A program made the translations under genes and the position numbers. From Geobacteraceae bacterium (GTDB taxonomy: Bacteria > Desulfobacterota > Desulfuromonadia > Geobacterales > Geobacteraceae): 42,538 bases of DNA. Of this stretch, positions 34,909-42,538 are shown in pieces. The notes under the pieces were generated by a model. The model ran no database searches. It was not told where the DNA came from and was given only the letters and a program-made list of their open reading frames with translations. Position 1 is the stretch's first letter; the number at the start of each line of letters is the position of its first letter. The DNA lies in the NCBI GenBank assembly GCA_017861285.1, contig JAGFXO010000006.1, positions 1 through 42,538 on the forward strand, in the 5' to 3' direction.

Positions 34909-35853
34909 ATGGATATGAACAAATCGGTATCGGTGGTGATCCCCTCTTATAATGGAAGGTCTCTGCTGGAAAAAAACCTGCCGGCACTTATGCGTTCGAT
35001 AGCCGCGCACGACGCTCCCGTGGAAATCATTATTGTTGATGATGCCGGGGATGATGATACTGTGGATTTTATTCGGCAAAACTACCCACAGATTATTCTG
35101 CTGGTAAATGACAAGAACTCCGGTTTCGGAGAGACTGTCAACCGCGGGATATCTGCAGCCAGAAACAAGATTGTTCTGGCACTGAATAATGACGTCCTTG
35201 TCGAAGAAGATTTCTTTGCGAAAACCCTGCACTGGTTTGAAGATCCGCAAGTGTTCAGCGTTACCCCGAACATGGTGGACCCGCGCGAAGGGCGCAGCCA
35301 GGCAATTACTCGGCTGAAGCCTGGGATCTGCTGGTTCCGGACCGTCAACCTCCAGCTCTCCGATGTTTGCAGGCAAGGGAGGGAAATACCCCTCTTCTTC
35401 GCCTCCGGAGGTGCAAGTTTGTTCGACCGGGAGAAACTCTTGCTGCTGGGCGGTTTCGACCCGATCTACAGCCCGTTTTATGTGGAGGATATGGATCTCT
35501 CCTACCGTGCCTGGAAGGCGGGATGGAAATGCCTTATGGAGCCCGAGGCAACGGTCTATCACGAGACCAGTTCGACCATTCTGGGGCTCCACACAAAAAG
35601 GAAGATCAAGTTTATCGGGGACCGCAACCGCACCCTGTTTTTGTGGCTCAACATCACCGACTCTTCGCTGATTCTCCGTTATTTCCTGTTTCTACCATTC
35701 TCGTTGCTGTACGATATCGTGGCTTTCCGTAAGTACAAGTTTGTCGGATTTTTCCGGGCTCTCGCATATCTGCCACTGATACCGGAGCTGCGAAGAAAGA
35801 GGAAAGTTTATTTTGCCGTTCGCGACAATGACGTGTTTGATAAAATTTCTTGA
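34909..35853 (+). CDS. GT2 glycosyltransferase (rhamnosyltransferase-like)
   Basis: A 314-residue GT-A fold enzyme: S-V-V-I-P-S-Y-N-G-R-S-L-L at the start, I-I-I-V-D-D-A-G-D-D, N-S-G-F-G-x-x-x-N-R-G, L-N-N-D-V (the DxD-like metal site) and Y-V-E-D-M-D-L-S-Y-R-A-W-K-A-G-W. These features match the wbbL/rhamnosyltransferase-like GT2 group. There is a hydrophobic region near 245-275, suggesting membrane association. ATG 34909 is used; ATG 34915 also fits; the Shine-Dalgarno is poor. The sugar is not certain. Confidence 0.82.
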   Translation: MDMNKSVSVVIPSYNGRSLLEKNLPALMRSIAAHDAPVEIIIVDDAGDDDTVDFIRQNYPQIILLVNDKNSGFGETVNRGISAARNKIVLALNNDVLVEEDFFAKTLHWFEDPQVFSVTPNMVDPREGRSQAITRLKPGICWFRTVNLQLSDVCRQGREIPLFFASGGASLFDREKLLLLGGFDPIYSPFYVEDMDLSYRAWKAGWKCLMEPEATVYHETSSTILGLHTKRKIKFIGDRNRTLFLWLNITDSSLILRYFLFLPFSLLYDIVAFRKYKFVGFFRALAYLPLIPELRRKRKVYFAVRDNDVFDKIS

Positions 35854-36021
35854 GGCTGCGTGGATTTCGCGAAAATTGCTTTGCCTTCTTCCTTCACCCG
35901 GCCATTCTCCTGAAAGTGTCCCTGTGGAAGGTAATGGCAATGCTGGGGAAATGCCGGTAATCAATGTGTTCATAAGCATGTAAAGAACATGTATTGTTGG
36001 AATTCGGAATCTGGAGAAATA

Positions 36022-37119
36022 ATGAAAATTCTGTATGTTACAAATGCCAGGTTATGCAGCGGGGCTGAGGATCACCTGCTGGATGTGTCCCTATGGCTGA
36101 GGGATCGCGATGTTGAACCTGTTTTTATCATAAGGGAAGGAGGTATGTTGAAGGAGAGGCTGGATTCGTATGGTCTCAGATATTTCCAGGCCTTCGTACC
36201 CGGCAGGAGAATCTCGTCGATTTTTCGGATTGCGAGGATTCTTCAGCAGGAATTGCCGGATGTGGTTTCGGTAAACAGGGAATACAATATTCTGCCTTTA
36301 TATATTGCCGAAAGAATGACGTCCCCTTTTATTAAAAAGAGACCAAAAATGGTATCCGTCTTACATACTCCCACTGGAAGATGGTGCCCCGGTATTGGAA
36401 CTTTTGACGGAGTTATTGCCACTTCTGAGTATACTGCGGAGTCGTTCTTCAGGACAAACAGGGGTATCAAAGAAAAAACTTCGTTGATTTATCATGGGAT
36501 AAAACTCCCGGAAACAGACCATGAAGCCAAGTGCCAAAGGAATAGGCTGCGCAGGGTATTCCGTGACAGACAATTCCCTATTATCGGTATGTCCGGAGAG
36601 TTGTGGAAAAATCAGGAAGAACTGGTGGATGTTGCCCGTTTTCTAGTCAAGGTATATCCTGAAATAACAATTGCCATTATAGGCGGTTATGAAGGAGGCA
36701 CCGCACTGCGTGAAAAAATTGATGCTTCCGGGCTCGGGGATAATTTTATCCTTACCGGCAGACTGGACCGGAAGCTGATGCCGGACGTTTTTTACGATCT
36801 GGACCTCTCCGTATCAACACACCGGAATGAAGGTTTTGGTCTTGTGCATATTGAATCCATGGCCGGGTATACGCCGGTTGTCGCATACAACAGCGGAGGT
36901 TTGGTGGAGATACTGCGCAATGGTGGTGGAGTGCTGGTGGATGGAACAACCGAAGACTTCGCCAAAGCCGTTATTGACTTGCTCGGAAATGACGGAAAAC
37001 GTAAAAGTATCGGTCTACAGGGACGGAAAGTCGTAGAAGAGAATTTTTCTATCGATGCTATGGGGAAAAACCATCTGGCATTCTATGAGAAAATGCTTGG
37101 CAAGGACAGGGTTATTTAG
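36022..37119 (+). CDS. GT4 glycosyltransferase
   Basis: A 365-residue GT-B enzyme. N-terminal half: I-L-Y-V-T-N-A-R-L-C-S-G-A-E-D-H. C-terminal half: G-E-L-W-K-N-Q-E-E-L, I-G-G-Y-E-G and E-G-F-G-L-V-H-I-E-S-M-A, where the spaced Glu residues contact the nucleotide-sugar. It is retaining and probably builds LPS core or O-chain. ATG 36022 has GGAG at good spacing; the in-frame ATG 35989 has none. The 168-base gap before it holds nothing recognisable. Confidence 0.83.
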   Translation: MKILYVTNARLCSGAEDHLLDVSLWLRDRDVEPVFIIREGGMLKERLDSYGLRYFQAFVPGRRISSIFRIARILQQELPDVVSVNREYNILPLYIAERMTSPFIKKRPKMVSVLHTPTGRWCPGIGTFDGVIATSEYTAESFFRTNRGIKEKTSLIYHGIKLPETDHEAKCQRNRLRRVFRDRQFPIIGMSGELWKNQEELVDVARFLVKVYPEITIAIIGGYEGGTALREKIDASGLGDNFILTGRLDRKLMPDVFYDLDLSVSTHRNEGFGLVHIESMAGYTPVVAYNSGGLVEILRNGGGVLVDGTTEDFAKAVIDLLGNDGKRKSIGLQGRKVVEENFSIDAMGKNHLAFYEKMLGKDRVI

Positions 37120-37235
37120 CAGGCTGTTGAAAAGGTCTTCAAAGTGGTTAACACGATAACCATCTCGGAAGAAGTAATGCTTGTTATTATTTGCCAATCG
37201 CATATGTAAATATCAAATATCGGGGAATGTTTGAG

Positions 37236-38012
37236 ATGAGGGCAAAATTATCTTTTTATGTTTTAACCTGCAATAGTGAAAAATACCTGGAAGCTGTGCT
37301 GCTTGCAGCCAAAGAAGTAGCTGATGAGATTATTGTTGTTGACTCAGGGAGCAATGATTCTACTGGAAATATATCAAAGAGATATACGGAGCTGTTTTAT
37401 TATAAGAAACTTGAAGATTTTGTAAAACAAAGAAGTTTTGCCCATGAAAAATGTACCCACGATTGGGTTCTGACTTTAGATTCTGACGAAATCCCGGACA
37501 AGGATTTTTTGCAGTCGATATGTTACTTGAAAGAGCGTAATTTCAAGGAATCCGAAAGTGTTGACTCTTACTGGGTCAAGAGGGAATGGTATGTAATGGG
37601 TAAAAAGGTTCATTCCATGTATCCTGCGACCAGTCCGGATTACGTTATTCGATTATACAAAAAATCCAAGGCATCTTTTACTGAGTCTAATAAAGTGCAT
37701 GAGAGCATGGGAGGATTTGAAAAAACCGATGACATAAAAGAAGGTATTCTAAAACACTATACTTTCGAGACTAAAGATGAATTTGAGAGAAAGTTGCATC
37801 ATTATACGTCATTAGCGTCGGAGGATTCACTAAGGCAGAATAAAAAAACATCATATCTTAGGCCATTTGGCAATGCAATCTGTGCTTTCTGCAAGTTTTA
37901 CATAGTAAAAAGAGGGTTCAAGGATGGAAAGGTGGGAATTGCGGCCGGCATTTATGCTTTCAGATATACCTTTTATAAATACAAAAAATTGATGGAGCTT
38001 AATTCCATTTAA
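37236..38012 (+). CDS. GT2 glycosyltransferase (WaaE/LgtF-like)
   Basis: A 258-residue GT2 with L-T-C-N-S-E-K-Y-L, E-I-I-V-V-D-S-G-S-N-D-S-T, L-T-L-D-S-D-E-I-P-D (metal site) and K-V-H-E-S-M-G-G. The pattern is that of core glucosyltransferases such as WaaE or LgtF. The start ATG 37236 is chosen with GGGG upstream; ATG 37227 is possible. The gene is markedly AT-rich (27% GC in the stretch near 37381-37440) compared with its neighbours, a sign of different origin. It lies after a composition break at about 37120. Confidence 0.8.
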   Translation: MRAKLSFYVLTCNSEKYLEAVLLAAKEVADEIIVVDSGSNDSTGNISKRYTELFYYKKLEDFVKQRSFAHEKCTHDWVLTLDSDEIPDKDFLQSICYLKERNFKESESVDSYWVKREWYVMGKKVHSMYPATSPDYVIRLYKKSKASFTESNKVHESMGGFEKTDDIKEGILKHYTFETKDEFERKLHHYTSLASEDSLRQNKKTSYLRPFGNAICAFCKFYIVKRGFKDGKVGIAAGIYAFRYTFYKYKKLMELNSI

Positions 38013-38070
38013 GATGCATTGCTGTAATTGCTGAAGAGGCATTGACCTGTTTAATCACCGGAGAAATAAT

Positions 38071-38739
38071 ATGGGGAAGAACGATAAATTATATCTATTT
38101 GTAATGGCAATAATCGTATTAGGAATGATTTCCTTGTTTGTCGGAACTGAATTAGTTGATGAAGGTACAAGGACGTTTATTGCCGGTGAAAACGGACCGA
38201 TCGAAACAGCCTCTGCTATCGGGTATATGGCTGTTCTAATTATAATGTTAGTGCAGGGAGGGTGGGGCTACCTTAAAAGCCACGCCTATATATTCGCCCT
38301 AGTGGCCGCCCTGGGACTTAGGGAACTGGATTTCGATAAGAGATTCACGAAAATGGGCATCCTTAAAAGCAAGTTCTATGTCAGCCCTGAGGTTCCCTAT
38401 ACAGAAAAAATAATTGGATTTCTTGTCATTCTCATCCTTCTCTATTGTGTCATTTTGTTGCTCAGAAGATATTTACGTTCTTTCCTGGCACGTTGCCTTA
38501 AAGAAGTTGTCCCGATGAGCGCAGGAATTTCACTGTTCTTTATCATACTATCGAAAAGTATCGATGGATTGTCTAGAAAATTGGGAAGCCTGGGGATAAA
38601 CATATCACATCGGATTTCTGCATCTGCCGAGAGCATTGAGGAGATTGTTGAACTTGGCATACCTCTTATGCTGCTGGTTTCAGCGATTGCTTTTTTTAAC
38701 AGCACCAATAAAAGCACCCAGTACGACGAAAGGGTGTAA
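38071..38739 (+). CDS. Uncharacterised multi-pass membrane protein
   Basis: A 222-residue protein with six apparent hydrophobic helices (about 7-26, 45-62, 70-84, 112-131, 148-162 and 190-208). Between the first two lies G-E-N-G-P-I-E-T-A-S-A, and between the third and fourth a polar loop with L-R-E-L-D-F-D-K-R-F-T-K-M-G and K-S-K-F-Y. I recall similar uncharacterised proteins with the same loop elsewhere, but no function. GGAG precedes ATG 38071. It sits amid LPS glycosyltransferases, so a role in envelope sugar metabolism or in sensing is possible. No function is assigned. Confidence 0.7.
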   Translation: MGKNDKLYLFVMAIIVLGMISLFVGTELVDEGTRTFIAGENGPIETASAIGYMAVLIIMLVQGGWGYLKSHAYIFALVAALGLRELDFDKRFTKMGILKSKFYVSPEVPYTEKIIGFLVILILLYCVILLLRRYLRSFLARCLKEVVPMSAGISLFFIILSKSIDGLSRKLGSLGINISHRISASAESIEEIVELGIPLMLLVSAIAFFNSTNKSTQYDERV

Positions 38740-38858
38740 ATTCCCGGTTATCAGGCCTGAAACATTACGGCAGTTATCATATGCGTTTGCGAATATATCG
38801 ATAATGCATTGTTTGAATTTTCAGAACCGATAGAATTACAGAGGGAGCATTTATTCTC

Positions 38859-39902
38859 ATGAGAGTACTGATTGTAAAACTTTCCGCCCTTGGCGACATC
38901 ATTCACGCCCTGCCGGTGCTCGACTACCTTCATAGAGTGTCGCCTGGGATTGAGGTCGACTGGGTTGTTGAAGAGCCTTTTCTGAATATTCTTGAAGGGA
39001 ATCCGCTGATCAGTCGTCTTCACGTGGTTCGGACGAAGGTGTGGAGAAAACAGCCATTCTCCGCAGTTACCAGGCGCGAGGCCGGCAATGTGATGCGTGC
39101 GCTTCGGGAGCGGAATTACGACATGGTGTTCGATATTCAGGGGAATATAAAGAGCGGGATCGTCACGGCACTTTCCGGGGTTAAGAAGCGGTATGGATTT
39201 GATCGTCCCGGAGTGAGGGAACTCCCTAATCTTCTCTTTACCACGAATCATGTACCATTGCGCCGGAACGATATTCATATTTCCGCAAGGTCCCTGAGAG
39301 TGGTCAGCGTCCCGTTCGGTAAGGATTACCAGGGAATGCCCCTGAAGTCAGATATTCCCACTGATCCGGCGAGCGATTATGCCGCTGAAGCTTTTCTTGC
39401 GACACTATCTGATGGGCTGGTATTCCTCTTTCATCCCGGAACAACGTGGGATACCAAGCTATGGCATGAGCCAGGGTGGATCGAATTGGGGAAAGAGGTC
39501 CTCGAAAGATTCCCGGATGCAACGATTCTGCTTTCGGCAGGTAATGAACAGGAACGTTTGGCGGTCGAGCGGATCAGTGCAGGAATCGGAACCAATGCGA
39601 GGCCCTTGCCCAAGACTTCCATAAGCGGTTTCGCATCGTTTCTGAAAAAGGTCGATCTTGTGGTCGGGGGTGATACGGGACCCATTCATATGGCGGCGGC
39701 TGTGGGAACACCGACGGTCTCCTTTTATCGCGCCACTGATGCCAAGCGAAACGGGCCTTTGGGTGAAAATCATGTCACCGTTCAGGCACCAATGCATTGT
39801 CGTGCATGCTTGCGCAAGGAATGCGACAAGGATGCAGCATGCAGGGAAAGCATCAAGGTTGAGTATATCCTGAAAGGGATAGAAAAGATCTTAGAACGCT
39901 GA
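38859..39902 (+). CDS. waaC: Lipopolysaccharide heptosyltransferase I
   Basis: A 347-residue GT9 enzyme that adds the first L-glycero-D-manno-heptose to Kdo. It starts V-L-I-V-K-L-S-A-L-G-D-I-I-H-A-L-P-V-L, the WaaC hallmark. D-I-Q-G-N-I-K-S-G, H-P-G-T-T-W-D-T-K-L-W and G-G-D-T-G-P-I-H-M-A-A-A (donor site) follow. GAGGGAG lies upstream at a long spacing. Its composition fits the rest of the chromosome, unlike the AT-rich genes on both sides. Confidence 0.92.
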   Translation: MRVLIVKLSALGDIIHALPVLDYLHRVSPGIEVDWVVEEPFLNILEGNPLISRLHVVRTKVWRKQPFSAVTRREAGNVMRALRERNYDMVFDIQGNIKSGIVTALSGVKKRYGFDRPGVRELPNLLFTTNHVPLRRNDIHISARSLRVVSVPFGKDYQGMPLKSDIPTDPASDYAAEAFLATLSDGLVFLFHPGTTWDTKLWHEPGWIELGKEVLERFPDATILLSAGNEQERLAVERISAGIGTNARPLPKTSISGFASFLKKVDLVVGGDTGPIHMAAAVGTPTVSFYRATDAKRNGPLGENHVTVQAPMHCRACLRKECDKDAACRESIKVEYILKGIEKILER

Positions 39903-39981
39903 GTTAACGACCTCTTGGTTTTTAATGATCCCTTTTTGACCGGGTAAACACTTCCATTAAAATGCGTTAATCGGAGATCAA

Positions 39982-40953
39982 GTGAAACAGCCGGCAGTTA
40001 GTATTTGTATTCCAACCTATAATTACGGCAAATATATCGGTGAGGCAATCGAATCTGTACTCTCACAGACATTCGATGATTTTGAGCTTGTAATCATTGA
40101 TGATTGTTCTGATGATCAGACAGATAGTGTCATTAACAAATATAATGTTATCGATAAATCCATCAGGTACTATAGAAATAAAAACAATATAGGGATGGTA
40201 AATAACTGGAACCTGTGCTTGAGAGAAGCTAGAGGGAAATACGTAAAATTTTTGTTTGCAGATGACAAATTTGTCGATAATGATGCTGTAAAGATCATGT
40301 ATGAAAGTCTTGAGGTAAACAAATCAGCTATAATGGCTTGTTCTGCAAGGCTTGTAATTGATGAAAGATCCAATGCGATAAATGCCTGGTCTTGCTTTAC
40401 AAATGATTCTTTAATTGATGGGCGTGAAATGATCAAACAATGCATCCTGGAGCAGCGAAACATTATTGGCGAGCCGACAGCAGTCATGTACAGAAGGGAA
40501 ATTGGCACGAGAGGGTTCGATCCATCTTTTCGGCAGTTGGTAGACTTGGAAATGTGGCTTCATTTGCTTTCCCATGGGGATCTCGTCTATTTTAACAAGC
40601 CCCTTGTAGCTTTCAGGCAGCATTCCAAACAGCAGTCATATATAAACAGCCAGACTACTGTTTGTCTGCATGAAATGGCAACGCTGTCAAAAAGTTATTT
40701 CAGTAATCCTTCTGGAGTTGAGAAAAGAATCAGTAAATCAATCATTAATTATAGTTATCGTCATAAAATATGGAAATCGTACCGAAACGGAATAATGTCA
40801 AAGATCGAAGCTCACAACATTATTGGCAGCCTAATACAAAGGGGACTATTTTATTTAAATATGCCTCTCTATAAGGTTCTAAATCCTCTTTTTAAATACG
40901 CGATTAAATCAAGACGAACTAAGTTGTCAAGCAGAAAACTGGAAGTGAAGTGA
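39982..40953 (+). CDS. GT2 glycosyltransferase
   Basis: A 323-residue GT2 with S-I-C-I-P-T-Y-N-Y-G-K-Y-I, I-I-D-D-C-S-D-D-Q-T, N-I-G-M-V-x-N-W-N and L-F-A-D-D-K-F (metal site; Asp-Asp in place of D-x-D). D-L-E-M-W-L-H-L follows. The GTG start at 39982 has GGAG at good spacing. It is AT-rich and typical of O-antigen or capsule genes. It is followed after 23 bases by the RgpF-methyltransferase gene, probably in one operon. The sugar is unknown. Confidence 0.82.
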   Translation: MKQPAVSICIPTYNYGKYIGEAIESVLSQTFDDFELVIIDDCSDDQTDSVINKYNVIDKSIRYYRNKNNIGMVNNWNLCLREARGKYVKFLFADDKFVDNDAVKIMYESLEVNKSAIMACSARLVIDERSNAINAWSCFTNDSLIDGREMIKQCILEQRNIIGEPTAVMYRREIGTRGFDPSFRQLVDLEMWLHLLSHGDLVYFNKPLVAFRQHSKQQSYINSQTTVCLHEMATLSKSYFSNPSGVEKRISKSIINYSYRHKIWKSYRNGIMSKIEAHNIIGSLIQRGLFYLNMPLYKVLNPLFKYAIKSRRTKLSSRKLEVK

Positions 40954-40976
40954 TTGTCCAGAGGGAGATATTGTTA

Positions 40977-42538
40977 GTGAAATTAATGATATATGCGCAT
41001 TATGACGCTGATAACAAAATCAAACCGTATGTTGTTTATATGTTGAACAAGCTTAAGAACCACTATGATGATATCATCTTTGTGACGAATTCTCAGCTTG
41101 AAGATGCAGAGTTAAATAAAATAAGGGCATTAGTCGTCAGCATCCATCAGAAAGATAATGTTGGCTACGATTTTGGCATGTGGAAACTTGCGATAGAAAA
41201 AACAGATATCAATTTGTACGATGAACTAACGCTGGTTAATTCAAGCATTTACGGACCAGTCTATTCCATGCATGAAGTTTATTCTCATATGGATAAGGTT
41301 GATTGTGATTTCTGGGGTATAACTGAAAGTTACGAGCTTGATAGGCACTTACAGACCTATTTTCTGGTCTTTAAGCGGAACGTTATACAGTCTGATGCGT
41401 TTAAATCATTTTGGAGTGGCGTCCTAGAATACAGCAACAAGTTACAAACCATTCGAAGTTACGAAATTGGATTGACGCAATGGTTGTTGCAGCACGGATT
41501 CAAACCCGGTGTATATTGTTCTTGGCAAAGACTTGTCAAGCGCTGCAGACATGAAAAAGTTAAGAAATTAAGAAAGCCGATGAATCCTACTATAGCTTAT
41601 GGATTACAGTTGCTGAAACTCGAATCGCCTTTTGTGAAGCTTGAACTATTAAGGGATAATCCTTACAAGGTAAATCTCAATGAGGTTAGAAAACTGATTG
41701 TTGATGCGCATTATCCCGTTAGCTTTCTTCTTTCAGGAAAAGAAACTTGTAGTAACAATGTAAGTTCCGGAAATGAGGATCATTGTCCTCTTTGCGGTAG
41801 CGACGGTAAGCAAGCACACAAGAATTTGAGGGACAGGCTTGCACCCTACAGTCCTGAGAAATGGCGTATCTGGCGATGCAAGGGCCGAAAGTGCGGTATT
41901 TCGTGGCTTAAACCCATACCGACTCAAAATGAGTTGGAAGAAGCTTTCCAGGCAAATTCTATCCACGGAGAAAGTTTTGACGATGATTATTTTGCTCCTC
42001 AATATTCATTTGCAGGTTGGCTACTCTTGTCTGCTTGTAGAATTATGCAAAAAGTAATGAGGATTGAAAAGAAAAGGGAAAATTTCTATTTGCACGCTCT
42101 GATTGATGAAAAACCTGGCAGGTTGTTGGAAGTTGGATGCGGTTGCGGTGACAGGTTGGTCGCCCTAAGAAATTTAGGATGGGATGTTGAGAGGCAGGAG
42201 GTCGATCCTGTTGCAGTGAACTACTGTGTGGAGAAACAAGGCCTTCTTGTCTCTATAGACAGGTTCGAAGAACTGAAAGCAAATCATGAGTTATACGATA
42301 TCATATTGATGTCCCATTTCTTGGAGTGTGTTCAGGAACCCATGACTTTATTGAAAGATTGCTTGCGTTTACTAAAACCTGGTGGGAAATTGCTGCTGAC
42401 TACACCCAATAACAAGAGCCTGGGGCATTTCGTATATAAAAAATATTGGTTTTCACTGAATCCGCCCAGGCATTCGCTGATTTACACATCCTCTGCTTTA
42501 AAGAAACTTCTGTTTGAAGCGGGGTTTGATAAGGTAAA
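40977..42538 (+). CDS. RgpF-type rhamnan synthesis domain fused to zinc ribbon and SAM methyltransferase (runs off the window)
   Basis: The frame from GTG 40977 has no stop up to the window end, over 520 residues. Residues 1-260 match the RgpF/rhamnan synthesis F family: N-V-G-Y-D-F-G-M-W-K (near 61-70), L-V-N-S-S-I-Y-G-P-V, D-F-W-G-I-T, L-Q-T-Y-F-L-V-F and S-Y-E-I-G-L-T. Residues 270-306 form a zinc ribbon (Cys270, Cys273, Cys301, Cys306). Residues about 380-520 are a class I methyltransferase with L-L-E-V-G-C-G-C-G (motif I, near 383-391), D-I-I-L-M-S-H-F-L-E and L-K-P-G-G-K-L-L-L-T-T-P. GAGGGAG precedes the start; TTG 40971 is also possible. The methyltransferase may cap or modify the chain; this is inferred. 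The C-terminus is missing. Confidence 0.82.
   Translation, partial: MKLMIYAHYDADNKIKPYVVYMLNKLKNHYDDIIFVTNSQLEDAELNKIRALVVSIHQKDNVGYDFGMWKLAIEKTDINLYDELTLVNSSIYGPVYSMHEVYSHMDKVDCDFWGITESYELDRHLQTYFLVFKRNVIQSDAFKSFWSGVLEYSNKLQTIRSYEIGLTQWLLQHGFKPGVYCSWQRLVKRCRHEKVKKLRKPMNPTIAYGLQLLKLESPFVKLELLRDNPYKVNLNEVRKLIVDAHYPVSFLLSGKETCSNNVSSGNEDHCPLCGSDGKQAHKNLRDRLAPYSPEKWRIWRCKGRKCGISWLKPIPTQNELEEAFQANSIHGESFDDDYFAPQYSFAGWLLLSACRIMQKVMRIEKKRENFYLHALIDEKPGRLLEVGCGCGDRLVALRNLGWDVERQEVDPVAVNYCVEKQGLLVSIDRFEELKANHELYDIILMSHFLECVQEPMTLLKDCLRLLKPGGKLLLTTPNNKSLGHFVYKKYWFSLNPPRHSLIYTSSALKKLLFEAGFDKV

Noticed and set aside
35854-36021. Possible gene fragment between the rhamnosyltransferase-like gene and the GT4 gene
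   Set aside because: All frames are broken by stops and no glycosyltransferase motif is readable.
39903-39970. TTAACG...CGTTAA inverted pair between waaC and the next GT2
   Set aside because: Short arms separated by about 50 bases; likely chance.

Overview
This window comes from the chromosome of a Gram-negative bacterium. It most resembles the Desulfuromonadia/Geobacterales (Geobacter-like Deltaproteobacteria, Desulfobacterota). This is inferred from gene order and protein character: a pgpH-ybeY-dgkA/PAP2-corC-lnt-prfB run, a lysS-lolC-lolD-bamA-ompH-lpxD-fabZ-lpxA run, and a heptose-containing LPS core locus. No rRNA, tRNA, CRISPR array, intact insertion sequence or prophage was seen.

Left part (1-5271). 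This holds unrelated housekeeping and accessory genes: the start of a MOT1-type molybdate/sulfate transporter (cut by the window edge) coupled to a PLDc_N-type membrane protein, a tiny two-CxxC protein, a nucleoside phosphorylase, an HD-domain hydrolase, an unrecognised 184-residue protein, and enolase with its own terminator.

Second block (5541-16319), all on the plus strand. The genes are a PgpH-type 7TM-HD cyclic-di-AMP phosphodiesterase, ybeY (overlapping pgpH by 107 bases), a DgkA-PAP2 fusion, a CorC-type CBS protein, lnt, prfB with its programmed +1 frameshift, a SPOR-NlpC/P60 peptidoglycan hydrolase, a DUF1015 protein, an EVE-domain protein and a DUF4139/MuiA-like exported protein. Most junctions overlap by a few bases. 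One strong hairpin terminator lies between ybeY and dgkA-PAP2.

Third block (16697-33119). This is an almost unbroken envelope-biogenesis cluster. lysS is followed by lipoprotein export (lolC, lolD), outer-membrane protein assembly (bamA, ompH/skp), lipid A synthesis (lpxD, fabZ, lpxA, gnnA-like, gnnB-like, lpxB), export (msbA), Kdo transfer (waaA/kdtA), lpxK and a ycaR-type zinc protein. The gnnA/gnnB pair between lpxA and lpxB predicts UDP-GlcNAc3N synthesis, and therefore a lipid A with amide-linked chains at the 3 positions.

Fourth block (33123-42538). This is the LPS core/surface-polysaccharide locus: two heptosyltransferase-family (GT9) genes, several GT2 and GT4 glycosyltransferases and an orphan multi-pass membrane protein. 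At the right edge is a long open frame that runs out of the window and joins an RgpF-type rhamnan-synthesis domain, a zinc ribbon and a SAM methyltransferase. One glycosyltransferase has lost its 5' end at an apparent deletion scar that also scrambled the end of the preceding heptosyltransferase. Parts of this locus are clearly more AT-rich than the rest of the window, which suggests mosaic acquisition.
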